A stretch of DNA of 34,582 bases from Actinomycetes bacterium (GCA_022839745.1 JALHJB010000020.1:1-34582); one strand, 5' to 3'. Counted from the stretch's first letter, positions 24,695-32,621 are shown. Notes: generated by a model not told the origin, from the sequence alone. Program-made: numbers and translations.

Positions 24695-25441
24695 ATGATC
24701 CAGCTTAAGAACCTCTCCAAGACATACAGCACGCGCGGGGTCGAACACACCGCGCTCGAGGACGTCAGCCTCACCATCGAGGACGGCGATATCTTCGGCA
24801 TCATCGGCATCAGTGGCGCGGGCAAGTCCACGCTCGTGCGCTGCATCAATCTGCTCGAGAAGCCCACGTCGGGTTCGGTCGTGATCGATGGTGTCGACGT
24901 GACCGGTTTCGACGGGCGGCAGCTCTCCGACCTCCGCGCCACCATCGGCATGATCTTCCAGGACTTCAACCTCTTCGCGCAGCGTACGGTGCTCGAGAAC
25001 GTCACGTTCCCACTCGAGATCCGGGGCGACGATCGCGCCGATCGTGAGCGGCGAGGAATGGAGCTGCTCGACCTCGTGGGCCTCTCTGCCAAGGCGAAGC
25101 AGTATCCCTCACAGCTCTCAGGCGGACAGCAGCAGCGCGTTTCGATCGCGCGGGCGCTCGCCAATCACCCCAGAGTCATCCTCTGCGACGAGGCCACCTC
25201 GGCCCTCGACAGCCTTACCACCAACTCGGTGCTCAAGCTGCTCCGGCAGATCAACCGTGAGATGGGTGTGACGATGGTGGTCATCACCCACGAGATCGGC
25301 GTGGTAGAGAAGATCTGCAACCGGGTCGCCGTGATCGATGGCTCGCGCATCGTGGAGCAGGGCATGGCGGCCGACGTGCTCGCTGATCCGAGTGCCGAAG
25401 TGACGAGACGGCTGTTGGGTCGGGTGCGTTGGGATGCGTGA
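24695..25441 (+). CDS. MetN-like ABC transporter ATPase without NIL domain
   Basis: This is a 248-residue ATPase. Walker A is GISGAGKST, the Q-loop MIFQDFNLFAQRTVLENV, the signature LSGGQQQRVSIARAL, Walker B VILCDEATSALDSLTT and the H-loop VITHEIGVVEKICNRV. The CDEATSALD and EIGVV wording is typical of methionine importers (MetN). True MetN continues for about 90 residues with a NIL/ACT-like domain that binds methionine and inhibits transport; it is absent here. The start is the ATG at 24695; the frame upstream belongs to a dead kinase. It overlaps the permease gene by 8 bases. Confidence 0.92.
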   Translation: MIQLKNLSKTYSTRGVEHTALEDVSLTIEDGDIFGIIGISGAGKSTLVRCINLLEKPTSGSVVIDGVDVTGFDGRQLSDLRATIGMIFQDFNLFAQRTVLENVTFPLEIRGDDRADRERRGMELLDLVGLSAKAKQYPSQLSGGQQQRVSIARALANHPRVILCDEATSALDSLTTNSVLKLLRQINREMGVTMVVITHEIGVVEKICNRVAVIDGSRIVEQGMAADVLADPSAEVTRRLLGRVRWDA

Positions 25442-26102
25442 GTTCTTCGCCGAATACGGACAGTTGCTGATCGACGGGACGCTCGCGACGCTTGCGATGA
25501 CGTTCATCTCAACGGCGATCACCTACGTCTTCGGCGTGCCGCTCGGCGTGCTCGTCACAGTGACGGCCCCCGGCTCGCTCAAGCCGCACCGTGGGCTGAA
25601 CGCTGTCCTCGGCTGGATCGTGAATATCGGCCGCTCGATACCGTTCATCATACTGCTCGTCGCACTCATCCCGGTGACGCGCCTCATCGTCGGCACCTCA
25701 CTCGGCACAGTGGGCGCTATCGTGCCGCTTGTCGTGGCCGCAACGCCATTCGTCGCCCGCATGGTGGAGAGCTCGCTTGCCGAGCTCGGCCCGGGCGTCA
25801 TCGAGGCCGCACTCTCATACGGTGCCTCCACGTGGCAGGTGATTTGGAAGGTCATGCTGCGCGAGAGCCTGCCGTCGATCATGCGAGGCGTCTCGATCAC
25901 GCTGATCACGCTCGTCGGCTACTCGGCGATGGCGGGTGCCGTCGGTGCCGGCGGGCTCGGCGACATCGCCATCCGCTACGGCTATTATCGCTATCAGGAC
26001 GATGTGATGATCGCGACCATCGTGATCCTGATCATCCTCGTGCAACTCATCCAGATGTCGGGCGATCTTGCCGCCCGTGCGCTGGACAAACGGAATCGGT
26101 AG
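25434..26102 (+). CDS. MetI-like ABC transporter permease
   Basis: This is a 222-residue membrane permease with about five helices. The first segment is LLIDGTLATLAMTFISTAITYVFG, and RSIPFIILLVALIPVTRLIVGTSLG is the MetI family block. The coupling loop is EAALSYGASTWQVIWKVMLRESLPSI, and GAVGAGGLGDIAIRYGYYRY is a strong MetI signature. The ATG at 25434 lies inside the end of the ATPase gene. It should form a homodimeric channel with the ATPase and the MetQ-like lipoprotein. Confidence 0.94.
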   Translation: MREFFAEYGQLLIDGTLATLAMTFISTAITYVFGVPLGVLVTVTAPGSLKPHRGLNAVLGWIVNIGRSIPFIILLVALIPVTRLIVGTSLGTVGAIVPLVVAATPFVARMVESSLAELGPGVIEAALSYGASTWQVIWKVMLRESLPSIMRGVSITLITLVGYSAMAGAVGAGGLGDIAIRYGYYRYQDDVMIATIVILIILVQLIQMSGDLAARALDKRNR

Positions 26103-26163
26103 GCAGGACCCCACCGAAGTCAGACATGGCCAGAAGGCCGTATGAGAAGAAAGGCGTGCGTTC

Positions 26164-27012
26164 ATGAGAAGGACCTTCACCATCGCATCACTGGTACTCG
26201 CACTCGCGCTCGGCGTGCTCGGCCTTGCGGGTTGCTCGCAAGACGACGGTGCCACCTCCGGCGACACCACAACATCAGACGAGCTCGTCGTGCTCAAGGT
26301 GGGCGCCTCGCCCACGCCGCACGCTGAGATCCTGGAGCAGGTCGTCGAGGACCTCGCTGCCGAGGGCTACGAGCTCGAGATCATCGAGTACACCGACTAC
26401 GTGCTTCCCAACACCGACGTCGAGGCCGGCGAGATCGACGCCAACTACTTCCAGCACACCCCATATCTCGATGACTTCAACGCCGAGAACGGCACGTCCA
26501 TCGTCTCGGCCGCGAGCATCCACTTCGAGCCGCTCGGCCTGTACGCCGGCAAGTCCGCGTCGATCGACGCGCTGCCTGAGGGCGGCAAGGTGGCCGTTCC
26601 CAACGACGCCACCAACGAAGCGCGCGCGCTGCTGCTGCTGGAGCAGGAGGGCATCATCACCCTCAAGCCCGATGCCGGCATCAAGGCGACCGTGAACGAC
26701 ATCGCCGAGAACCCGAAGAACATCGAGTTCGTCGAGGTGGAGGCGGCGGCGGTTCCCGCGATGCTCGCCGATGTGGACCTCGCGGTCATCAACGGCAACT
26801 ACGCGCTGTCGGCGGGGCTCTCGGTGACCGATGCGCTTGCCAGCGAGGCCTCCGACGGCCTGGCGGCCGACACCTACGCCAACATCGTCGCCGTTGCCGA
26901 GGGCAGCGAGGACGACCCCGCCATCCAGGCGCTGGTGAAGGCGCTGACCTCGGAGAAGGTCCGCACGTTCATCGAGCAGCAGTATGGCGGCTCGGTGGTC
27001 GCTGTCTTCTAG
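26164..27012 (+). CDS. MetQ/NlpA-family substrate-binding lipoprotein
   Basis: This is a 282-residue lipoprotein: the signal peptide ends LGLAGC with Cys24. The mature part begins VLKVGASPTPHAEILEQV and contains YVLPNTDVEAGEIDANYFQHTPYLDDFN, AVPNDATNEARALLLLEQEGIITL and VDLAVINGNYALSAGL, all standard NlpA/MetQ blocks. A ribosome site GAAAGG lies about 11 bases upstream of the ATG. The family binds D/L-methionine, but members also carry other amino acids or peptides. Serine dehydratase genes follow, so the ligand should not be assumed to be methionine. Confidence 0.94.
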   Translation: MRRTFTIASLVLALALGVLGLAGCSQDDGATSGDTTTSDELVVLKVGASPTPHAEILEQVVEDLAAEGYELEIIEYTDYVLPNTDVEAGEIDANYFQHTPYLDDFNAENGTSIVSAASIHFEPLGLYAGKSASIDALPEGGKVAVPNDATNEARALLLLEQEGIITLKPDAGIKATVNDIAENPKNIEFVEVEAAAVPAMLADVDLAVINGNYALSAGLSVTDALASEASDGLAADTYANIVAVAEGSEDDPAIQALVKALTSEKVRTFIEQQYGGSVVAVF

Positions 27013-27076
27013 GCATACACGACCGACCGGGGGCCGTCCGCAGCGATAGGTGCTGTTGCGGGCGGCCTCCGTGCGT

Positions 27077-27082
27077 TACCGT
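27077..27082 (+). promoter_or_regulatory. -10 box for an apparently leaderless sdaAB transcript
   Basis: TACCGT ends 6 bases before the ATG at 27089, with TTGCGG (27056-27061) 15 bases upstream as a possible -35. No Shine-Dalgarno sequence precedes either ATG (27083 or 27089). Confidence 0.4.
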
Positions 27083-27088
27083 ATGCGC

Positions 27089-27757
27089 ATGCCTGCCACG
27101 CGCTCCATCTTCGACATCCTCGGTCCCGTGATGATCGGGCCCTCATCGAGCCACACCGCGGGCGCGGTGCGCCTCGGCCTGCTGGCGCGTGCCATCCTCG
27201 GCGCACAGCCGGAGCGCGCGACGATCACGCTCCACGGCTCGTTCGCCAAGACCGGCCGCGGACACGGCACCGATCTTGCCATCGTGGCTGGATTGCTCGG
27301 CATGCGGCCCGACGACCACGAGATCACGCGTGCCTTCGAGCACGCCGCCGAGCGGGGCATGCAGTTCACCATCGTCGAGGGCGATCTCGGCGATGTGCAC
27401 GCCAACACGGCCCTCCTGGAGCTCTCGGTGGATGACAGCACAGTGGAGATCCAGGGCTCATCGGTGGGTGGTGGCGAGGTGCTCGTGACCCGCATCGGCC
27501 GGTTCGAGGCGTACGCCGACGGCCGGATGCCGCTGCTCATCGTGGAGCACAACGACCTGCCCGGCGAGATCGCCGCAGTCACACGCATCATCTCCGGCTC
27601 GGGCGCCAACATCGCGCAGATGCGGGTCTCACGAACGCGCAAGGGCGCCGACGCGCTCATGCTCATCGAGACGGACACGGCGCTGCCGGAGGCCGCGCTC
27701 GCGGAGATCGAAGCGCTCCCCGGTGTGCTGCGCATCCGCGCGGTGCCGGCGGTGTAG
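27089..27757 (+). CDS. sdaAB: L-serine dehydratase, iron-sulfur type, beta subunit
   Basis: This is a 222-residue subunit that acts with the alpha subunit encoded next to deaminate L-serine to pyruvate and ammonia. The N-terminal block SIFDILGPVMIGPSSSHTAGAVRLG is the family signature, and HGSFAKTGRGHGTDLAIVAGLLG follows. An ACT domain at the C-terminus (GEIAAVTRIISGSGANIAQMRVSR) probably senses serine. The ATG at 27089 is preferred over 27083 because a -10 box ends just before it; neither has a ribosome site. It lies 76 bases after the binding-protein gene and 11 bases before sdaAA. Confidence 0.94.
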   Translation: MPATRSIFDILGPVMIGPSSSHTAGAVRLGLLARAILGAQPERATITLHGSFAKTGRGHGTDLAIVAGLLGMRPDDHEITRAFEHAAERGMQFTIVEGDLGDVHANTALLELSVDDSTVEIQGSSVGGGEVLVTRIGRFEAYADGRMPLLIVEHNDLPGEIAAVTRIISGSGANIAQMRVSRTRKGADALMLIETDTALPEAALAEIEALPGVLRIRAVPAV

Positions 27758-27768
27758 AGGAGCAGATC

Positions 27769-28620
27769 ATGGCGCACACCACCTTTGCAGAGCTCCTCGA
27801 GGCCGCCGCCGAGCACGGCTCGATCGCCGCTGCCGCACTCGCGCAGGAGGTGCTGGAATCCGGGGACGACGCCGCAGCAGTCCGCTCCCGCATGGCCGGG
27901 CACCTCACCGTGATGCGTGAGGCTGTGGCGCTTGGTCTCACGGGTACCGTCCACTCGAGGTCGGGGCTCGTGGGCGGCGATGCGGCGCGCATCAGCGATG
28001 CGAGCGGTGGCCCCCTTGAGGGGGTGGCCGCGCGTGCGATCGCGGCCGCGGTGGCGGTAGCCGAGGTGAACGCGAGCATGGGCCGCGTGGTGGCGGCTCC
28101 CACCGGTGGCGCCTCGGGCGTGCTGCCAGGTGTGGTGCTCACGCTCGCCACGGACCGTGATCTCGACGACAGTGCGGTCATCGACGCACTCCTCGCCGCG
28201 GGCGCGATCGGCGCGGTGATCGCGGCGCGCACGAACCTTTCCGGCGCGGCTGCCGGTTGTCAGGCGGAGATCGGCGCGGCCGCCGCGATGGCGGCCGGAG
28301 CGGCGACCGAGATGCTCGGCGGAACACCCGCGCACGCGGGTCACGCGGCCTCGCTGGCGCTCCAGGGACTGCTCGGCCTGGTGTGCGACCCGGTCGGCGG
28401 GCTCGTGGAGGTGCCGTGCGTGGCTCGCAACGCCACCGGCGCCGCCGTGGCGCTCACGGGTATCGAGCTCGCGCTCGCCGGCGTGCGGTTCGCGATCCCG
28501 TTCGATCAGGTTGCCGAAGCGCTCGCCAGCGTTGGCCGCACGCTCCCCGTATCGCTGCGCGAGACGGCGCTCGGCGGTCTCGCGGTGACCGCGGCCGCGC
28601 GCGAACTGGTGGGCGACTGA
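27769..28620 (+). CDS. sdaAA: L-serine dehydratase, iron-sulfur type, alpha subunit
   Basis: This is a 283-residue catalytic subunit. The oxygen-sensitive [4Fe-4S] cluster is expected on the cysteines of AGCQAEIG, GLVCDPVGG and VEVPCVARN, all present. VAAPTGGASGVLPGVV and GRVV are the family active-site blocks. The ribosome site GAGGAG lies 7 bases before the ATG. It is in an operon with sdaAB. The split alpha/beta form is typical of Firmicutes and anaerobic actinobacteria; E. coli uses a fused single chain. Confidence 0.95.
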   Translation: MAHTTFAELLEAAAEHGSIAAAALAQEVLESGDDAAAVRSRMAGHLTVMREAVALGLTGTVHSRSGLVGGDAARISDASGGPLEGVAARAIAAAVAVAEVNASMGRVVAAPTGGASGVLPGVVLTLATDRDLDDSAVIDALLAAGAIGAVIAARTNLSGAAAGCQAEIGAAAAMAAGAATEMLGGTPAHAGHAASLALQGLLGLVCDPVGGLVEVPCVARNATGAAVALTGIELALAGVRFAIPFDQVAEALASVGRTLPVSLRETALGGLAVTAAARELVGD

Positions 28621-28736
28621 CCGTACATCTCGTATCCTGCCGTCCGGCACAGACTCTCCGTCTGCTCGTCCCGCGCTGAGCCCCCCTGCGGCTATGCTTT
28701 GCTCAGGCAGCGACTCGCGACGCGAAGGCGGCACCC

Positions 28737-29216
28737 ATGGGTGTCCGTATCGTGACCGACGCGGTGGCGAGCATCAGTCCGGCTGACAGGGAGCGGCTCG
28801 CCATAGCCACCGTGGCGATCCATGTCTACAACGGCAGCCAACCGCTCTCGGAAGACGAACTCAGCGACACCGGCTTCTACGCGCGTCTCGACGATATGGA
28901 CGGGCTTCCCACCACCTCGCAGCCGTCACCCGCCGAGTTCGCGGTGGTCTTCAGAGAGCTGCTTGCCAAGGGTCATGATGTGCTCGCCGTGCTCATCTCG
29001 GGCGGACTGAGCGGCACGGCCGCCTCGGCGCTTCTGAGCATGATGCTCCGCATCGTCCCGATCCTCACCGCCGAGAAGGCGCAGCGCTTCGCCGCCGAGG
29101 TGGTGGAGCCGGTCGTGGGGCGGAAGCTCCCTATCGTACCCATCCACGCGGTGGTGGGCATCCATGTGGGTCCTGCCGTGGGCGTGGCCTACGAGACCGA
29201 AGAGCCGCTCCGGTAG
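28737..29216 (+). CDS. Internally shortened DegV-family protein
   Basis: DegV proteins bind a fatty acid (FakB-type carriers for fatty acid kinase) and are about 280 residues; this one has 159. The N-terminal half is normal: VRIVTDAVASIS, then LPTTSQPSPAEF and VLISGGLSGTAASA, which includes the lipid head-group serines. It then jumps to LLSMMLRIVPILT, a block normally found about 80-90 residues later, and again to the C-terminal PIHAVVGIHVGPAVGVAY. The middle, which lines the lipid pocket, is largely lost, yet the frame is intact. Start: ATG with GAAGG upstream; TATGCT at 28693-28698 is a good -10. It may be a decaying gene or a minimal variant. Confidence 0.82.
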   Translation: MGVRIVTDAVASISPADRERLAIATVAIHVYNGSQPLSEDELSDTGFYARLDDMDGLPTTSQPSPAEFAVVFRELLAKGHDVLAVLISGGLSGTAASALLSMMLRIVPILTAEKAQRFAAEVVEPVVGRKLPIVPIHAVVGIHVGPAVGVAYETEEPLR

Positions 29217-29225
29217 GCGAGGCTC

Positions 29226-30188
29226 CTAGCGCGACACGATGCGGTACCGCACCTCGTGCACGCCGCTGAAGTCGAGCGCTCGGATCACGCCGGGACCGAG
29301 GTCCCACTCGCGGCCGGGCGTGTAGGGGCCGCGGTCCTCCACGCTCGCAACCGCGCGCTTTCCCTTGTACTCGAACTCGACGAGCGTGCCAAAGGGCAGG
29401 GTCTTGTGCGCCACCATCATCGTGTAGGGACCGATGGGCTCCCCGCTCGCGCTACGCCCTGTGAATGTGCGGCTGTAGTGCGACGCCACCGCGGTGCGCC
29501 ATTCTCCGCTGCTCGTGACATCCTGTGGGGGAGCCGAGGGGGCTGCAGGCCGAGTCTTGGCCGCCCGCGCAGCCGCCTCACGGGCCGCGGCCTCGCGGGC
29601 AGCCTGAGCCGCCGCCCGAGCCGCCGCCTGGCGCTGCTCGTACTCCTTGAGCGCCGCCTCGCTCGCCGCGAACTCCGCTCGCGCACGGGCGACCTCCGTC
29701 TCGAGCGCCTCGAGCGCTTCAGCCTGTTCGGCCTGTGATTCGAGCAGGCTTCGGGCGGTGCCTTCGGCGAGGTTGCGCGCGCTCTTGAGGTCGCGCACCG
29801 TTCGGGCATCTTGCTCGGCCATCCGGGTCAACAGATCGAGCCGCTCGCCAAGCTCAGGCAGGCTTTCGGCGCTGAAGAGCAGCTCAAGGAGGCCGGCCTC
29901 GCCCGTGCGATAGAGCGTTGAGACGCGTGTCCGGAGATACGCCTCACAGCGCTGCTGCTCGGCCACCGCCGCGTCGAGCTCGGCCATCGCGGTGTCCACG
30001 CGCACCTGCACATCCGCGGCGGTCTTCTGCGCCGCCTCGTATGCGGCCACCGCCCGCTCGAGCGCGGCACGGTCGATCGCGACCTCTTCGGCCAGAGGCT
30101 CGGCGCGCGCGCTTGTGGCTCCCGGTCCGGTGACTGACAGGGCGAGGACGATGATGAGGGCACATGCGATGATCAGACGATGGCGCAT
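29226..30188 (-). CDS. Exported coiled-coil protein with RlpA-like domain
   Basis: This is a 320-residue secreted protein. A signal peptide (MRHRLIIACALIIVLALSV, cleavage likely after TSARA) is followed by long coiled coils (about 30-200) like those of peptidoglycan hydrolase regulators, then a run of Ala/Arg repeats. The C-terminal 90 residues form an RlpA/3D-type double-psi barrel (VASHYSRTFTGRSASGEPIG, MMVAHKTLPFGTLVEFEYKG, SVEDRGPYTPGREWDLGPGVI), the fold of wall-cutting transglycosylases. It likely acts on the cell wall in division or growth. The ATG at 30188 has no ribosome site but a TACACT -10 7 bases upstream, so it appears leaderless; the ATG at 30224 is less likely. Confidence 0.88.
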   Translation of the reverse strand: MRHRLIIACALIIVLALSVTGPGATSARAEPLAEEVAIDRAALERAVAAYEAAQKTAADVQVRVDTAMAELDAAVAEQQRCEAYLRTRVSTLYRTGEAGLLELLFSAESLPELGERLDLLTRMAEQDARTVRDLKSARNLAEGTARSLLESQAEQAEALEALETEVARARAEFAASEAALKEYEQRQAAARAAAQAAREAAAREAAARAAKTRPAAPSAPPQDVTSSGEWRTAVASHYSRTFTGRSASGEPIGPYTMMVAHKTLPFGTLVEFEYKGKRAVASVEDRGPYTPGREWDLGPGVIRALDFSGVHEVRYRIVSR

Positions 30189-30195
30189 GCCGCAG

Positions 30196-30201
30196 AGTGT
30201 A
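30196..30201 (-). promoter_or_regulatory. -10 box for the apparently leaderless RlpA-type gene
   Basis: TACACT on the minus strand is separated from the ATG at 30188 by 7 bases (CTGCGGC). The transcript should therefore begin at the start codon or one base before it. Confidence 0.5.
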
Positions 30202-30272
30202 GCATCGCGCGGCAGCAGCGGCACGCGCGAGAGGCGGTGTGGGCGGCTCAGGCGGATACCCTCCGCACCCGC

Positions 30273-30536
30273 CTACTCTGCGCCGTACTCCGCGTTCAGG
30301 TACTCGAGGATCGTGGCTCGCTCCTCGTCTGTGACGACAAGCCCCTTGGTCTCCATACGCGCGACGGTGCCCTCCCAGTCTGCTCGCGTGTCTGCGGAAG
30401 CGTCTGTGATCCAGTCGATAGCGTGGCACGAGCCGCACTTCGACTTCATGAGCGACGCCCCGTCAGTGCCGGCCGAGCACCCGACGACGAGCAGCGCGGC
30501 AATCAAGCATACGGTGAGCGGCACGAGGCGTTTCAT
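30273..30536 (-). CDS. Monohaem cytochrome c lipoprotein
   Basis: This is an 87-residue exported protein. The signal peptide ends in the lipobox VVGC (Cys20). The haem c attachment motif is Cys34-x2-Cys37-His38 (KCGSCHAID); Met59 or Met30 could be the distal ligand, with MET (RMETKGLVV) in the usual position. The helix TDEERATILEYLNAEYG is the standard C-terminal helix of small class I cytochromes. The ATG at 30536 has AAGGAG 6 bases upstream. It should be tethered to the outer face of the membrane and carry single electrons; no redox partner or haem-maturation gene is in the window. Confidence 0.9.
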   Translation of the reverse strand: MKRLVPLTVCLIAALLVVGCSAGTDGASLMKSKCGSCHAIDWITDASADTRADWEGTVARMETKGLVVTDEERATILEYLNAEYGAE

Positions 30537-30597
30537 ATGAGTCTCCTTGCGACGAGGTTCCGTAAGTCCATGGTACTCCGAGTGACGCAAACCGCGC

Positions 30598-30831
30598 CTA
30601 CCCGGTGATCTTCAGCCACAATGCGGCGTGGTACCCGGCGAACGCCGTGGCCGTGGTGAGCGCGGTGCCCCACGCGAGGTCGATCAGCGTGATGTGGATC
30701 GGCCAGTCGCGCAGCGTGGCAAGGGCGGGGCGGTAGAGACGGGGCGTGGCGGTGGTGAGCCAGACGGCATCGACTGCCAGGAACGCGACCATCGTGAGCG
30801 CGAACAGCCCTGCGAGCTTCATGGCGGACAT
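30598..30831 (-). CDS. Shortened DUF2177-family membrane protein
   Basis: This is a 77-residue protein with two hydrophobic segments. The start (LFALTMVAFLAVDAVWLTTATPRLYRPAL) and the end (TLRDWPIHITLIDLAWGTALTTATAFAGY) match the first and last parts of DUF2177 proteins, which are normally about 130 residues with four membrane segments. The two middle helices are missing although the frame is open. The ATG at 30831 has GGGGAGG upstream; TAGAAT (30884-30879), lying over the stop codon of the upstream glucosidase, is a good -10. The function of the family is unknown. It is either a minimal version or a gene in decay. Confidence 0.72.
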   Translation of the reverse strand: MSAMKLAGLFALTMVAFLAVDAVWLTTATPRLYRPALATLRDWPIHITLIDLAWGTALTTATAFAGYHAALWLKITG

Positions 30832-30881
30832 GAGGCCTCCCCGAGGTCTGTCCCGGGCCGGATGAGCCGGGTACGCCGATT

Positions 30882-32501
30882 CTACGCCGTGCCGGGACCT
30901 TCATGCAGCCGCGCGTCGAGCACCCGCGCCTCGTATGGCGCGAGTGCCGCCGACTCCGCGTCGCAGCCGTGCGTGGAGAGCAGCGTCCTCCACGACCGAT
31001 GCAGTCTCAGGTCGCAGCGCCGGCGCGAGCCGCTGAAGTTGAGAAGCACCACCACACGCTCGTCCCCGTCCGTGCGCTCGAACGCGAAGACATCGCGCGG
31101 CATCCCCGGAAGCGCACGGTACTCGCCGATACGCAGAGCCGGTGTCGCCGAGCGCAGCGCGATCAGATCGCGGTACCAGGAGAGCAGCGAGGCGGGGTCG
31201 CCGGTCTCGGCCGCCGCGTTGCGAGTGCTCGCCGAAGGGTCCACCGGCAGCCACGGCACGCCGGTCGTGAACCCCGCGCCCGGTCCGGAGCGCCACTGCA
31301 TCGGCGTCCGGCAGCCATCGCGTCCTACCCGCAGCGGCCAGAACTTCCGGCCGATGGGATCGTCGAGCGCAGCGTGGGGCACTCTGCTCTCGGGCATGCC
31401 GAGCTCCTGACCGTAGTAGAGGATCGGCGTGCCTCGCAGCGTGAGCAGCATTGCCGCGGCCACCTTGGCGCGGGCGAGCGCGTGACGGCCGCCGCCGAGG
31501 CGGGAGAGGCTGCGCGGCAGGTCATGATTGTCGAGGTAGTAGCACGGCCACGCGGCTCGGGGCAGCTGCTCCTCGAGCCAGTCCACCGAATCGTGGAATC
31601 CTCGCGCGCTCCACCGCTGCCTGACGAAGTCCAGGTAGAAGGACAGGTGCAGGCGATCGGTGCCATCACCGAGGTAGTCGAGGCAGTCCTGCCAGTCGTC
31701 GCTGAAGACCTCGCCCAGCAGCACGCGCTCGCCGTGCGCATCGGCGATCGCGCGGAGACGGGCGGCAACCTCAAGGCTCTCCGGCTGCGAATGGTCGTAC
31801 AGATGGCGCTGCGCGAGGTAGGGACGGACGCCGGGCTTGAGCGGATTGTCGCGCAGGCGCTCGTCCTCGTAGAGGTGGTTGATCAGATCGAGGCGGAAGC
31901 CGTCCACCCCGAACTCGAGCCAGCTCCGCGCCACATCGAGCATCTCGTCTTGCACAGCGGGGTTGCGCCAGTTGAGATCAGGCTGGAAGGGGAGGAACGC
32001 GTGGTAGTAGTACTGGCCGGTGCGGGGATCGCGCGCCCAGGCGCTGCCTTCCGCCACCGCACGCCAGCGGTTGGGAGGCCGGCCCGGCCCCCTGCCGTCC
32101 CGCCAGACGTACCAGTCTCGGCGCGGATCCTCCCGACTCGAGCGCGAGGCGGTAAACCAGGGATGCTCATCGGAGGTGTGGTTGAGCACGAGGTCCGTGA
32201 TCACCCGCAGACCCCGTTCATGGCAGGCATCCACAAGCTCCCTGAAGTCGTTCATCGTGCCAAAGCGTGGCTCGATCGACCGGTAGTCGCTCACGTCGTA
32301 GCCGAAGTCGCGGAGCGGTGACCGGTTCACGGGCGTGAGCCAGATGGCGTCCACGCCGAGTGAGCCGGGCGCGCCGCGCAGGTAGTCGAGGTGCTCGATG
32401 ACGCCCCGGATGTCGCCTCGCCCATCGCCGTCGCTGTCGGCGAAGCTCGAGACGGCGATCTGGTAGATCACCGCGGTCTTCCACCATGGGGTCCCGGGCA
32501 T
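30882..32501 (-). CDS. GH13 alpha-glucosidase
   Basis: This is a 539-residue alpha-amylase-family enzyme that most resembles alpha-glucosidases and oligo-1,6-glucosidases. The first conserved region is VITDLVLNHTSDEHPWF, the nucleophile is Asp205 (GFRLDLINH), the acid/base is Glu265 (LLGEVFSDD) and the third acid is Asp328 (YLDNHDLPRS). PDLNWRNP marks the oligosaccharide-acting subgroups. There is no signal peptide, so it acts on alpha-glucosides inside the cell, perhaps glycogen fragments or trehalose-related sugars. The ATG at 32501 has AGGAGA upstream; TACAGT at 32539-32534 is a suitable -10. With the GH3 enzyme this is one of two cytoplasmic glycosidases here. Confidence 0.93.
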   Translation of the reverse strand: MPGTPWWKTAVIYQIAVSSFADSDGDGRGDIRGVIEHLDYLRGAPGSLGVDAIWLTPVNRSPLRDFGYDVSDYRSIEPRFGTMNDFRELVDACHERGLRVITDLVLNHTSDEHPWFTASRSSREDPRRDWYVWRDGRGPGRPPNRWRAVAEGSAWARDPRTGQYYYHAFLPFQPDLNWRNPAVQDEMLDVARSWLEFGVDGFRLDLINHLYEDERLRDNPLKPGVRPYLAQRHLYDHSQPESLEVAARLRAIADAHGERVLLGEVFSDDWQDCLDYLGDGTDRLHLSFYLDFVRQRWSARGFHDSVDWLEEQLPRAAWPCYYLDNHDLPRSLSRLGGGRHALARAKVAAAMLLTLRGTPILYYGQELGMPESRVPHAALDDPIGRKFWPLRVGRDGCRTPMQWRSGPGAGFTTGVPWLPVDPSASTRNAAAETGDPASLLSWYRDLIALRSATPALRIGEYRALPGMPRDVFAFERTDGDERVVVLLNFSGSRRRCDLRLHRSWRTLLSTHGCDAESAALAPYEARVLDARLHEGPGTA

Positions 32502-32621
32502 TCCTGTCTCCTGAGTCACCGCGCCGCTCAACAACTGTATTCCCCCGTGGCGCGCACGGGTGGTCTCCGCGCTTTCACCGGGGATGCGGCGGTGCTACGG
32601 TTGCCGGGAAGGAGGTGTGCC

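Noticed and set aside
24437..25441. Kinase-ABC transporter fusion protein
   Set aside because: The N-terminal 86 codons are kinase debris after an in-frame stop; the transporter has its own -10 and ATG at 24695.
27076..28734. Open frame of 552 codons on the minus strand opposite sdaAB/sdaAA
   Set aside because: The composition is Arg/Gly/Ser-rich antisense of two clear family members; it has no recognisable motif or ribosome site.
30903..32321. Open frame of 472 codons on the plus strand opposite the GH13 gene
   Set aside because: It is the antisense of an intact glucosidase with all catalytic residues; long antisense frames are expected at this GC content.
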